A DNA stretch of 64,000 nt, taken from contig NZ_JAAVJB010000001.1 in the NCBI RefSeq assembly GCF_012034385.1, positions 1 to 64,000 on the forward strand. Direction: 5' to 3'. The position numbers and the translations under genes were made by a program. Shown here piece after piece: positions 1 through 7,788 of the stretch (the stretch's first letter is position 1; each line of letters opens with the position of its first letter). Under the pieces are notes generated by a model. The model was given only the letters and a program-made list of their open reading frames with translations. It was not told the origin of the DNA and did not search any database. The DNA is from Streptomyces spiramenti. GTDB taxonomy: Bacteria; Actinomycetota; Actinomycetes; Streptomycetales; Streptomycetaceae.

Positions 1-1073
1 GCCGGCCGCGAGGGCCGGCGGAGGTAGGCGGTGACCGCGACCGCGACCGTCAACAGGCCGAGGCCCAACCAGACGACCCACGGCTCGGGCCACGTCCCCG
101 GGGACGGCAGCCCCGGCGTCCGCCCCCCGTCCATCCCCGACACCACCACTGCCACCACTCCGACGACGGCGGCAGCCACCAGCAGCCGGCCCGACAGCCT
201 GGCGGTGAGCGGGGCGGGCGTCGGGCGCCGCTCGCCCCGCAGCTCCAGCCGTTCCGACGGTCTCGCCGGCCGGGCCAGCCGCAGCAACAGCAGTAGGCCG
301 AGCGGCACCTGCAACGCCCACACGAACGAACGGAACAGCCCGTCGAACCAGACGCTGGTGCCGTACAGCAGGGTGTGCCACACGCTGAGGACGTAGACCA
401 CGATGATGAAGCGGTGCAGAGCCCGCCACATGCGGGCCCCGGTGGCGTGGCGGAGGTAGTAGGCGAGACTCAGCGGAATCGCCAGGTAGAAGGCGAGCAA
501 CCCGATGAGGATGGCGAGGCGGCCGGTACCCGACGGGTAGTAGCCCGGGACGAAGCTCTCCGCGAACGCAGAGGCCACACGCCCGACCCACGAGGCCGAG
601 TCCGCATGGTCGGAGCGGACGAACTCCAGGAAGAGCATGAAGGCGTGCAGGAACATCAGCGCGACGGTCGTCAGGCTGGTGGTGCGGTGCAGCTTCTCGG
701 TGCGCGCGGCGGTCAGCCACGCCCACGGGGGTCGGGTACCGGACCGGAGCAGCCCCAGCAGGACGGTGACGTAGGCCCACAGCAACGCGGACCAGCCGAA
801 GGCCTGGCAGAGCCAGTACATCCAGTGCCGCGGGTCGGCCAGATGAGGCATCACCTCGACGGTGGAGGAGGTGCCGTTCTCGATGCGTATCCACAGCCAG
901 CCGAATATGAGGCCGGTGACCAGCAGCGCCAGACCCGCGTCCGGCAGGGTCGCCCGCAGGTCGGCCCGGAGCCCGGCGCGATCGAGCCGCGGGCGGCGCC
1001 GTGCCCGCGGCGCGGCGGTCCCGGGCGGCTCGGGCGTGCCGTCCCCCAGGTCGGGAACCACCGGGCCAGCCAT
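1..1073 (-). CDS. Ferric-reductase-like transmembrane haem protein, C-terminus cut by window edge
   Basis: Minus-strand frame open from about 1073 to the left edge (about 357 codons visible, no stop), so the C-terminus is missing. Hydrophobic helices lie near residues 46-63, 88-110, 131-152, 184-207, 219-238 and 250-267, with another pair near the end. Histidines at about 129/143 and 220/233 are spaced 13-14 apart on two helices, the arrangement of the two haem pairs in the ferric_reduct / cytochrome b558-like family (seen: LHRTTSL, FLHAF, ALHRF, VWHTL). Expected role: transmembrane electron transfer through stacked haems. No FAD/NAD domain is visible in this part. Start chosen at ATG 1073, preceded by a weak GAGG. 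ATG 1088 and ATG 1106 are in frame and possible. The frame is in fact open up to the stop of the upstream regulator, but composition above 1106 is not protein-like. Family call fairly secure; physiological role unknown. Confidence 0.75.
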   Translation of the reverse strand, partial: MAGPVVPDLGDGTPEPPGTAAPRARRRPRLDRAGLRADLRATLPDAGLALLVTGLIFGWLWIRIENGTSSTVEVMPHLADPRHWMYWLCQAFGWSALLWAYVTVLLGLLRSGTRPPWAWLTAARTEKLHRTTSLTTVALMFLHAFMLFLEFVRSDHADSASWVGRVASAFAESFVPGYYPSGTGRLAILIGLLAFYLAIPLSLAYYLRHATGARMWRALHRFIIVVYVLSVWHTLLYGTSVWFDGLFRSFVWALQVPLGLLLLLRLARPARPSERLELRGERRPTPAPLTARLSGRLLVAAAVVGVVAVVVSGMDGGRTPGLPSPGTWPEPWVVWLGLGLLTVAVAVTAYLRRPSRP

Positions 1074-1106
1074 CCGCCTCACACCCATCCGGTCACTCGG
1101 GATCAT

Positions 1107-1489
1107 GCGCTGCGGAGAAGATACGCGGTGAACCGCCGCGGGATAAGGGGTGGACCGAGGATCCGCTCCGCGTTCACCCCGGCCGTCCCGGCGCCCCGCC
1201 GCACCCGGCGCGGCCGGTCGATCACCGCACGACGGCGGCCTCGGGAATGCCGAGTCGATCGTGGAGCGCCCCGTCCCACCCGGGGTCAGGGGCCGCGCCG
1301 AGCGGGTGCGACCTGGCCTCTCCGCGGAGTTCACCGTCACCGGAGCCACGGTGTGCACCGTGCACGACGACGCCGGCGTCGTCGTGCCGGGCACCACCGC
1401 ATCGCACCGGTCGCGCGGGGGGGGGGGCGCGGCCTCCGCCGCTCCGCACACCTGCCCGGGACCCAGCGCGTGTGCGGCGCCGGCGGTGG
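1107..1489. other. 383-nt gap with G11 tract and long palindrome
   Basis: No convincing gene. The stretch contains an 11-G homopolymer (1417-1427) and, next to it, a 26-bp perfect palindrome (1362-1387) that extends into a longer hairpin. A GTG overlapping the stop codon of the upstream regulator (1493-1491) opens a frame. In the given sequence this frame runs on into the ferric-reductase frame with poor protein character. With one more base in the G tract it would instead read a frame of about 90 codons ending at 1222. I do not call either. Confidence 0.5.
1353..1394 (-). terminator. Long GC hairpin downstream of the MmyB-type regulator
   Basis: Perfect 26-bp palindrome at 1362-1387, continued outward by CCG/CGG (1358-1360 with 1388-1390) and GTGC/GCAC (1353-1356 with 1391-1394), with single-base bulges at 1361 and 1357. 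This gives a stem of about 20 bp with almost no loop. It lies about 100 nt past the stop of the regulator and before the ferric-reductase start, fitting a U-tract-free actinomycete terminator. A protein-binding palindrome is the alternative. Confidence 0.6.
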
Positions 1490-2395
1490 TCACCGCGCCT
1501 GCGGTCGGTGGCGTCGGTCGCCGGTACGCGGCTCGGTGGTCGCGTCGGTGGCTCCCCAGGCGGCGAGCAGCCGCAAACCCCCTGCACTGGCCGAGCCGGG
1601 CTCGGCAGCGAAGACGGTGAGCGTGAGCCCGGGTTCGGCGGCCATCTCCAGCCCCTCGTAGGCGAGGGTGAGCTCGCCCACTGCCGCGTGATGGAAGCGC
1701 TTGGTGCCCGTCCCGTGGTGCCGGACGTTGTGGGCACCCCAGCGGGTGCGGAAGGAGTCACTCCGGGTGGAGAGCTCCCCGACGAGGTCGTGCAGCTCCT
1801 TGTCGTGGGGGTTGCGCCCGGCTTCGGTGCGGAGGATGGCGACGGTGACGTCGGCGGCCTGGTCCCAGTCGGGGTAGAAGCGGCGCGCGGCGGGGTCGAG
1901 GAAGGTGAAGTACGCCAGGTTCGCCTGGTTGCCGCCCGCGTGGACATCGGCGTAGAAGGCGTCGGCGAGCCGGTTGCCGGCAAGCAGGTCCATGCGGCCG
2001 TTGCGGACGAACGCGGGCCCTCCCGTGAAGGCGTCCAGCGTCCACTGCAGGCTCGGGTGGGGCTTCCACCGGTCGCGGGTCCGGCGGCGGCGAGGCCGCA
2101 CCAGTGCGTCGGATCCGTCGGCGGCCCGCGCCAGGTGGAGCAGGTGGGCGCGTTCGGCGTCGTCGAGCCGGAGCGCTCGGGCGACGGCTTCGAGGACGGC
2201 CGGCGACGCACCGGCCAGGTTGCCGCGTTCGAGCTTGGCGTAGTACTCGACGCTGACATCGGCCAGCGCCGCGACCTCGCTGCGGCGCAGCCCAGGGACC
2301 CGGCGCCGGGGACCGGCGGGCAGCCCGGCCCGCTCGGGGGTGATCTTCGCGCGCCGTGTGGTGAGGAACTCACGGGCCGCTCGCTGGTTGTCCAC
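1490..2395 (-). CDS. XRE-family regulator with MmyB-like ligand-binding domain
   Basis: 301 aa from GTG 2395 (VDNQRAAREF). The N-terminal third is a helix-turn-helix of the HTH_31 type: FLTTRRAKITPE, then RRVPGLRRSEVAALADVS and VEYYAKLERG around residues 10-60. The rest (about 100-270) matches the MmyB-like ligand-binding domain, with NRLADAF, FLDPAARRFYPDW and HDLVGELSTRS. Such proteins are common in actinomycetes as repressors or activators of a neighbouring short-chain or zinc dehydrogenase gene, which fits the divergent alcohol dehydrogenase 216 nt away. An inverted repeat (2427-2449) just upstream of its start is a candidate autoregulatory site. The start was chosen because the HTH begins immediately after it and the upstream frame is not protein-like. 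Family assignment secure; ligand unknown. Confidence 0.85.
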   Translation of the reverse strand: MDNQRAAREFLTTRRAKITPERAGLPAGPRRRVPGLRRSEVAALADVSVEYYAKLERGNLAGASPAVLEAVARALRLDDAERAHLLHLARAADGSDALVRPRRRRTRDRWKPHPSLQWTLDAFTGGPAFVRNGRMDLLAGNRLADAFYADVHAGGNQANLAYFTFLDPAARRFYPDWDQAADVTVAILRTEAGRNPHDKELHDLVGELSTRSDSFRTRWGAHNVRHHGTGTKRFHHAAVGELTLAYEGLEMAAEPGLTLTVFAAEPGSASAGGLRLLAAWGATDATTEPRTGDRRHRPQAR

Positions 2396-2426
2396 CCCTC
2401 GACGGTACGTCCCGCGCGGCGGGCCG

Positions 2427-2449
2427 GGGATGTACTGGTGGTACACCCC
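2427..2449. promoter_or_regulatory. Inverted repeat operator candidate between divergent regulator and dehydrogenase
   Basis: GGG, then TGTAC, a 5-nt spacer TGGTG, GTACA, then CCC, symmetric about 2438. It sits 32-54 nt upstream of the regulator start, inside the 216-nt divergent promoter region, so it may be the site bound by the MmyB-type protein. No clear -10/-35 pair is visible. Confidence 0.45.
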
Positions 2450-2611
2450 TCGCCAGTGACTCGCGGGGTGTGCGATGTGGGGGTTACCTGGTTGGGGTGG
2501 TGCTTCACGCAGCGGCCCGCACGGCGGCTGCGCGAGCGCCCGGCCCCGTTCTCCCTCGGCGGCGGCTCCGGATGTCCGGCACCGTACGCCTCGCGACGTA
2601 AGGAATCCCCC

Positions 2612-3628
2612 ATGCGCGGCGCAGTGATCCACGCCCCCCGTGACGTGCGTTTCGAGACCCTGGACGACCCGACGATCCTCCACCCGACCGACGCGGTCAT
2701 CCGCACCGCCGTGACCTGCGTGTGCGGCTCGGACCTGTGGCCGTACCGGGGTGCCGAGCCGATCGGCGACCCGCATCCGATGGGTCACGAGTACGTCGGA
2801 TTCGTCGAGGAGGTCGGCAGCGAGGTCACCGCGGTGCGGCCGGGCCAGTTCGTCGTCGGCTCCTTCGCGACCTGCGACAACACCTGCGCGAACTGTCGGA
2901 ACGGCTTCACCTCGAACTGCCTGCGCCGAGAGTTCATGTCGACCTGCCAGGCCGAGTACGTGCGCATTCCCAACGCCCAGGGCACCCTGGTCGCGACCGA
3001 CGGGGTGCCGGACGAGCGGCACTGGCCCGGCCTGCTGGCCGTCTCCGACGTGATGGGAACCGGCTGGTGGGCGGCGGACGCCGCCGAGGTCGGGCCCGGC
3101 TCCACCGCCGTGGTCGTCGGCGACGGGGCGGTGGGGCTCTGCGGGGTGATCGCGGCCAGGGAACTGGGCGCCGAGCGCATCATCGCCATGTCGCGCCACG
3201 AACCCCGGCAGCAGCTCGCCCGTGAGTTCGGAGCCACGGACGTCGTCGCCGAGCGCGGCGAGGAGGGCGTCGCCCGGATCAAGGACATGACGGGCGGCAT
3301 CGGCGCCGACTGCGTCCTGGAGTGCGTCGGGACCCCCGAGGCCATGCGACAGGCACTGCACTCCGCCCGACCCGGCGGGAACGTCGGCTTCGTCGGCGTT
3401 CCCCACGACGTCGCCATCGACGGACAGGCGCTCTTCTTCTCTCACGTCGGCCTGCGCGGCGGCCCGGCACCCGTCCGCCGGTATCTGCCCGAGCTGATCG
3501 ACCAGGTCCTGTCGGAGCGGATCGACCCCGGCAAGGTCTTCGACCTCGCCCTGCCACTGGACCAGGTGGCAGAGGGCTACCGGGCCATGGACGAGCGCCG
3601 CGCCGTCAAGGCGCTCCTCAAGCCCTGA
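2612..3628 (+). CDS. Zinc-dependent alcohol dehydrogenase (MDR superfamily)
   Basis: 338 aa from ATG 2612, with AAGGA at 2600-2604. Catalytic zinc ligands: C38 in CVCGSD and H59-E60 in MGHEYVG. Structural zinc lobe: C88, C92, C95 and C103 (CDNTCANC...NC). The NAD(P)-binding Rossmann motif VVVGDGAVGLCGV lies at about residues 165-178. Oxidises or reduces an unknown alcohol/aldehyde pair in the cytosol. Divergent from the MmyB-type regulator and followed on the same strand by a cupin (68-nt gap) and an SDR (115-nt gap), suggesting one regulated oxidoreductase set. The open frame extends far upstream, but homology starts exactly at MRGAVIHAP, and only this start has a ribosome-binding site. Family secure; substrate not predictable. 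Confidence 0.9.
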   Translation: MRGAVIHAPRDVRFETLDDPTILHPTDAVIRTAVTCVCGSDLWPYRGAEPIGDPHPMGHEYVGFVEEVGSEVTAVRPGQFVVGSFATCDNTCANCRNGFTSNCLRREFMSTCQAEYVRIPNAQGTLVATDGVPDERHWPGLLAVSDVMGTGWWAADAAEVGPGSTAVVVGDGAVGLCGVIAARELGAERIIAMSRHEPRQQLAREFGATDVVAERGEEGVARIKDMTGGIGADCVLECVGTPEAMRQALHSARPGGNVGFVGVPHDVAIDGQALFFSHVGLRGGPAPVRRYLPELIDQVLSERIDPGKVFDLALPLDQVAEGYRAMDERRAVKALLKP

Positions 3629-3696
3629 CCCGCACCGACCGCCCCTTCCCGACCGCCTTCGACCGCCTTCGACCGCCCTGTGAACGGGAGGAAGCC

Positions 3697-4107
3697 GTGC
3701 TGATCACCCGGAGCTCGATCGACACCGTGAAGGGGCCGCCCGATCGGTTCACCGGCGACGTCTGGATCGACGCCGTCGCCGCCGCTCCTCCCCCGTCCCG
3801 GGTCACCGCCTCACTCGTGCATTTCACGCCCGGCGCGCGCACCCACTGGCACAGCCACCCGCTCGGCCAGACCGTCTTCGTCACCGAGGGGATCGGCCTG
3901 TGCGGCCGTCGGGGTGGTCCGGTGGAGGTGATCCGGCCCGGTGACCGCGTCCTGTTCGAGGCCGACGAGGAGCACTGGCACGGCGCCGCACCCCACCGGT
4001 TGATGGCACACCTCGCCATCAACGAGGGCGACGAGGAGCACGCAGTGGTCCACTGGCTGCTCCCCGTCACCGACGAGGAGTACACCGCTGCCACCGCGGG
4101 CGGCTGA
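3697..4107 (+). CDS. Small cupin-domain protein
   Basis: 136 aa from GTG 3697 with a strong GGGAGGAA ribosome-binding site at 3686-3693. Single cupin fold: first motif PGARTHWHSH...GQTVFVTEG (metal ligands His50/52/54 and Glu64), second motif near residues 80-105 with PGDRVLFEADEEHWHG. The length is typical of stand-alone single-domain cupins of the DUF/YhhW-like kind that travel with dehydrogenases. It lies between the zinc dehydrogenase and an SDR on the same strand and is probably co-transcribed. Likely a metal-binding enzyme or sensor; the sequence does not say which. Confidence 0.85.
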   Translation: MLITRSSIDTVKGPPDRFTGDVWIDAVAAAPPPSRVTASLVHFTPGARTHWHSHPLGQTVFVTEGIGLCGRRGGPVEVIRPGDRVLFEADEEHWHGAAPHRLMAHLAINEGDEEHAVVHWLLPVTDEEYTAATAGG

Positions 4108-4222
4108 ACCGAGGGCCTCCGCCCCGCACCGCCACCGGGCACCGCCCGCCGCCACCCGCGCGGCGGGGCGGGCCCGAGCGGCGGACACGTCCCCGACCAA
4201 CCCGAACCCGAGGAGAACCACC

Positions 4223-4885
4223 ATGACCACCTTCGCCCTCGTCGGAGCGGGCCCGGGCCTCGGCCTGGCCTCGGCCCGCCGCTTCGGACGTGCCGGCCAC
4301 CGCGTGGCCCTGGTGTCCCGCAGCGCCGACAACCAGCGGGAACTGGTGGACCAACTGGCCCAGGAGGAGATCCACGCCCGCGGCTTCACCGCCGACGTCC
4401 TCGACCCCGCCTCCCTGACCAGGGCCCTGACCGAGGCCGCGGACGCGCTGGGCCCGGTCGAGGTACTCCAGTTCAGCCCCGTACCGCGCGGCGACTTCAT
4501 GAAACCGGTCCTCGAAACCGGCGCCGCCGACCTGGACGCCCCGCTGACGTTCTCCGTCAAGGCGCCGGTGACCTGCGTGCGAACCGTCCTGCCCGGCATG
4601 CGCGAGCTCGGCCGGGGCACCCTGCTGTTCGTCAACGGCGGCAGCGCCGTCCGCCCCAACCCCGGTGTGGCAGGCACCTCGGTGGCGTTCGCCGCCGAGA
4701 GCGCCTACGCGGCGATGCTCCATGACGCCCTCGCGCAGGAGAGCATCCACGTCGCGCAGCTGATCATCCCCGGCGCCATCAGCCCGGACTCCGAGCGCTC
4801 CAGCCCCGAAGCACTCGCCGAGCGCCTGTACGGCCTCCACACGGAGCGGGGTGCCTTCCGGCACTACTCCGAGCCGATGCCGTAG
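4223..4885 (+). CDS. Short-chain dehydrogenase/reductase family protein, catalytic Lys not evident
   Basis: 220 aa from ATG 4223, preceded by GAGGAGAA (about 4211-4218). Nucleotide-binding glycine motif VGAGPGLGLA at residues 7-16, followed by RFGRAGHRVALVSR, as in NADP-type SDRs. The fold continues with VNGGSAVRPNP (the Ser of the active site). The usual YxxxK is replaced by SAYAAML, so no clear catalytic lysine is present, and the protein is shorter than the 240-270 aa norm. Such atypical SDRs are frequent partners of MmyB-type regulators in actinomycetes. It may be an NADP-binding protein with altered chemistry. Probably last gene of the dehydrogenase-cupin-SDR set; a modest hairpin follows. 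Confidence 0.8.
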   Translation: MTTFALVGAGPGLGLASARRFGRAGHRVALVSRSADNQRELVDQLAQEEIHARGFTADVLDPASLTRALTEAADALGPVEVLQFSPVPRGDFMKPVLETGAADLDAPLTFSVKAPVTCVRTVLPGMRELGRGTLLFVNGGSAVRPNPGVAGTSVAFAAESAYAAMLHDALAQESIHVAQLIIPGAISPDSERSSPEALAERLYGLHTERGAFRHYSEPMP

Positions 4886-4887
4886 TG

Positions 4888-4916
4888 AGCCCGGCGCGCC
4901 ACGCCCGCCCCGGGCT
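4888..4916 (+). terminator. Weak hairpin after the SDR gene
   Basis: AGCCCGG at 4888-4894 pairs with CCGGGCT at 4910-4916: a 7-bp stem with a 15-nt loop, directly after the stop codon. Modest in a GC-rich background. Confidence 0.35.
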
Positions 4917-5363
4917 GTGTTCCCCCGGCGGGGCGGTCGGCACGACGCGCTGTCGGACCTTCGGACCGGCCCCGTGGTCTCCGCTCGCCGGTCGGCGGCG
5001 GGCGCCGCCGACCGGGACCGGGACGTATCCACGGCTGGGGCTCCGGCGACCGCGGGCCCCGCCGGGGATTCGGGTGCGCCCGGGGCAACCTGTCGGCCCT
5101 CCCTGCGGTCTTGATCCCCGAGCGGCGCGGCAGGAGTTCGTCCGGTCCTCGTCGATGACGAGACGGATCTGCCACGCCGGACGACAGGCACGACCGTACG
5201 TTCGCCCCTGCTTCAATGGGCTCCTCCGGACGACCCGACAGCCGGGGCGGCGCGGAGGCGGGCAGCACCGGGCCACGGCGCCCGCGCGAGCCGACGGCAC
5301 GGCACGTTCGCGACGACGGCACCGCCGAGCGCGGCGGCAGGGCAGGACCTCAGGAGGGCATGC
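4917..5363. other. Intergenic stretch without a recognisable gene
   Basis: About 450 nt between the SDR and the metallophosphoesterase. Open frames here on both strands are rich in Arg/Pro and resemble no protein family I know. The only functional element I can point to is the ribosome-binding site AGGAGGG at 5351-5357 for the next gene. A promoter for that gene is expected here, but no consensus hexamers stand out. Confidence 0.5.
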
Positions 5364-6593
5364 GTGACCGAGACCAGCGACACCCCACCCACCGCGGGCC
5401 AGGAGCAGGAGCAGGGGCCGCGGCGCAGCCGGCTGCAGCTGCTGATGCGCTACCTCCCGCTGGTCGCACCCGTCCTGCTCTGGGTGGTACCGGGCTGGGT
5501 GCTGCTGCACGCGGGGCAGCGATGGCCGCTCCCCGTCGCGGCGGCGGGCACCGCGCTGTTCGTGCTCGGCCTCGTGGCGATGCCGGTCGCGATGGCGCGC
5601 GGCCACGGGCGACGCCAGCAGGACGCCGCGGCGGTCGTCGGTGACACCCTGCTCGGCGGTATCTGGGTGCTGTTCACCTGGTCCGTCCTCCTCGGCGCGT
5701 TGCTGCGGCCCGCGCTGGCGGCGGGCGGCGTCGGCGACAGCCAGGACCGGGCGCGCCTCGTGACGTGGGCGGTGCTCGGTGTCTCCGCCGTGCTGCTCGC
5801 CTGGGGTTTCGCCGAGGCACGCCGGGTACCGCGGGTGCGCCGGGTCGAGGTGCCGCTCGAACGCCTCGGGTCCGGTCTGGACGGTACCCGCGTCGTCCTG
5901 ATCACCGACACCCACTACGGTCCGCTCGACCGTGCCCGCTGGTCGGCGCGGGTCTGCGAGACGGTGAACACCCTGGAGGCCGACCTGGTGTGCCACACCG
6001 GCGACATCGCGGACGGCACGGCCGACCGCCGGCGCGCCCAGGCCACCCCGCTGGGAACGGTGAAGGCGAGCCGGGGCCGTGTCTACGTCACCGGTAACCA
6101 CGAGTACTACTCCGAGGCCCAGGGCTGGGTGGACCTCATGGACGAGTTGGGCTGGGAGCCGCTGCGCAACCGCCACCTGGTCCTCGAAGGCGGCGGCGAC
6201 AGCCTCGTGGTGGCCGGAGTCGACGACGTCACAGCCGAGTCGTCAGGTCTGGAGGGTCACGGTGCGCATCTCGCCGGTGCCCTCAGCGGCGCCGACCCCG
6301 ACCATCCCGTCCTCCTCCTCGCCCATCAGCCCAAGTTCGTCGACCGCGCGGCGGCCCACGGCATCGACCTCCAGCTGTCCGGCCACACGCACGGCGGCCA
6401 GATCTGGCCCTTCCACTACCTGGTCCGCCTCGACCAGCCGGCCGTCGCCGGCCTCAGCCGCCACGGCGCACGCACCCACCTGTACACCAGCCGCGGGACC
6501 GGCTTCTGGGGTCCGCCGTTCCGCGTCTTCGCGCCGAGCGAGATCACGCTGCTCGTGCTCCGTTCCACGCGGGCCGCCTCCTCCGGCGGCTGA
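5364..6593 (+). CDS. Membrane-anchored calcineurin-like metallophosphoesterase (YkuE/YaeI type)
   Basis: 409 aa from GTG 5364, behind AGGAGGG. Four N-terminal membrane segments lie within residues 25-160 (MRYLPLVAPVLLWVVPG, AAGTALFVLGLVAMPV, GGIWVLFTWSVLLGALL, WAVLGVSAVLLAWGF). The C-terminal domain carries all blocks of a dinuclear metallophosphoesterase: DTHYG (182), GDIAD (213), GNHEYY (244), LLAHQP and SGHTHGGQIWP (340). Probably hydrolyses a phosphoester at the membrane; YkuE-type members are poorly characterised. Length and architecture match actinomycete members. Single gene, followed by two hairpins, the second very strong, and convergent with the broken MerR-HEAT gene. Confidence 0.88.
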   Translation: MTETSDTPPTAGQEQEQGPRRSRLQLLMRYLPLVAPVLLWVVPGWVLLHAGQRWPLPVAAAGTALFVLGLVAMPVAMARGHGRRQQDAAAVVGDTLLGGIWVLFTWSVLLGALLRPALAAGGVGDSQDRARLVTWAVLGVSAVLLAWGFAEARRVPRVRRVEVPLERLGSGLDGTRVVLITDTHYGPLDRARWSARVCETVNTLEADLVCHTGDIADGTADRRRAQATPLGTVKASRGRVYVTGNHEYYSEAQGWVDLMDELGWEPLRNRHLVLEGGGDSLVVAGVDDVTAESSGLEGHGAHLAGALSGADPDHPVLLLAHQPKFVDRAAAHGIDLQLSGHTHGGQIWPFHYLVRLDQPAVAGLSRHGARTHLYTSRGTGFWGPPFRVFAPSEITLLVLRSTRAASSGG

Positions 6594-6595
6594 GC

Positions 6596-6637
6596 GAACC
6601 AGGGACTCGCTGAACAGGCCGGAGGCTGTCCTGGTTC
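6596..6637 (+). terminator. Hairpin directly after the metallophosphoesterase
   Basis: GAACCAGG (6596-6603) pairs with CCTGGTTC (6630-6637), an 8-bp stem. The loop can fold further (ACAG with CTGT). It begins two bases after the stop codon. Confidence 0.5.
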
Positions 6638-6665
6638 TCCCGTGCGCCATGCCGGCACGGGAGGA
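6635..6665. terminator. Strong bidirectional terminator hairpin
   Basis: CTCCCGTGC (6637-6645) pairs perfectly with GCACGGGAG (6655-6663) around a 9-nt loop, extended by T-A and T-G pairs outside. It lies between two convergent genes, so it can serve both strands. No T tract, as usual in actinomycetes. Confidence 0.7.
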
Positions 6666-6745
6666 GCGGCGCCTCGCGGCCACGTTCACCGGACGAAGGG
6701 GCCTGCGCAGCGAGCCGTGGCCCGGGACCGCGGCACGCGGCACTG

Positions 6746-7626
6746 TCAGCACTGCTCGCCCGGTCGCTCTTGCTCTGCTGACAACAGGGAGGATGCCAGC
6801 AGAGCGACGACTCGGTCCTCGTCGTGGGACAGGTGGCGCAGCATCTCCCGCGCGATGGTTTCCTCCAGCTCGACGAGCGCCTGGGTCAGTCGGATCCGGG
6901 TCGCCGAGCCGGCCGCGGGTGAGGCGAGTTCCTCGGACACGGCGGTCGCGATGCAGGCCGCGTGTTCGGGGTCCCGGGACAGCCTTCCCAGGACCTCGGC
7001 CGCCTCCACGTCGTTGGAACCCTGCACCACCATGCGGACGAGCGTCGGCGCGGCAGCTGCCACGTCATGCCGCCCGAGAACCAGGGCGGCGCACCCGCTC
7101 ACCGAGGGGTCCGGGTCCGCGAGGGCGTCCGCGAGCGCGGCGATCGCCCCCGGTGCCTCGGGCATCTCCGCGATCGCACGCACCGCGCGGCGCCGTGTCC
7201 CCACGTCCTCCGAGCGCACAGCCGCGGCCAGCTCCGCCGCTCCCTCACCACCTGCTTGGGGCGAGTACCCAACGCAACGCGCCCGCGACGTGAGGGTCGG
7301 ATTCGGTCAGGACCGCCTGCTGCCTGCGCGCGGCGCTGGTCGAGTCGAACTCTCGCATCAGTTCGACGACGCGCAGGATGTCCTGCCAGCCCGTCGGCGC
7401 CGCCGCGTCGATCACACGGAGCCGCTCCAGCAACTCCGCTTCGCGGGCCAGGCGGCCTTCCGTCCACTGGATGAGGTTGCTGACCAGTTCGGACGCCGTG
7501 AAGGCCGGGTCCTCCAGCGCGCGACCGATCTGGTGGAGCGACAGCCCAAGGGACCGCAGGCTCTCCACGTGGAAGATGCGGCGGATGTCCCCGGCCGAGT
7601 ACTCGCGGTAGCCACCGGCGGTGCGG
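6746..7626 (-). pseudogene. MerR-HEAT regulator, frameshifted and lacking its DNA-binding N-terminus
   Basis: Two minus-strand frames join into one protein. 7626 down to about 7262 encodes the back of a MerR domain (RTAGGYREYSAGDIRR, HVESLRSLGLSLHQIGRAL), a helical region and HVAGALRWVLA. 7258 down to 6746 encodes HEAT-like repeats (VRSEDVGTRRRAVRAIAE, ADPDPSVSGCAALVLG, GSNDVEAAEVLGRL, HDEDRVVALLASSLL). The frame changes by one base at a run of four G (7258-7261). Removing one G gives the smooth join WVLAQAGGEGAAEL. MerR-HEAT fusions of about 300-330 aa are common in Streptomyces. The MerR recognition helix that should precede RTAGGYREY is not recognisable in any frame, so the gene looks dead even if the frameshift is a sequencing error. 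A remote chance remains that the HEAT half is expressed alone from GTG 7219. Confidence 0.7.
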
Positions 7627-7788
7627 CCGGGGCGACGCCGCCCACGACGTCGGCGAGCGTTCGGGCCCACGCGCGCACCGTTCGACTGGTGGCGGCCCGG
7701 TGACCGGTGCACGACTCGCGTACCGGCGTGACCCGGACTCGCCGCGCCGTGCCTCTCCCGCGCACGGCTCGGCCCAGGTCGGGTGGCG

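Noticed and set aside
4864-5322. 152-codon minus-strand frame in the gap before the metallophosphoesterase
   Set aside because: Arg/Pro/Gly-rich, overlaps the end of the SDR gene, no family resemblance and no convincing start.
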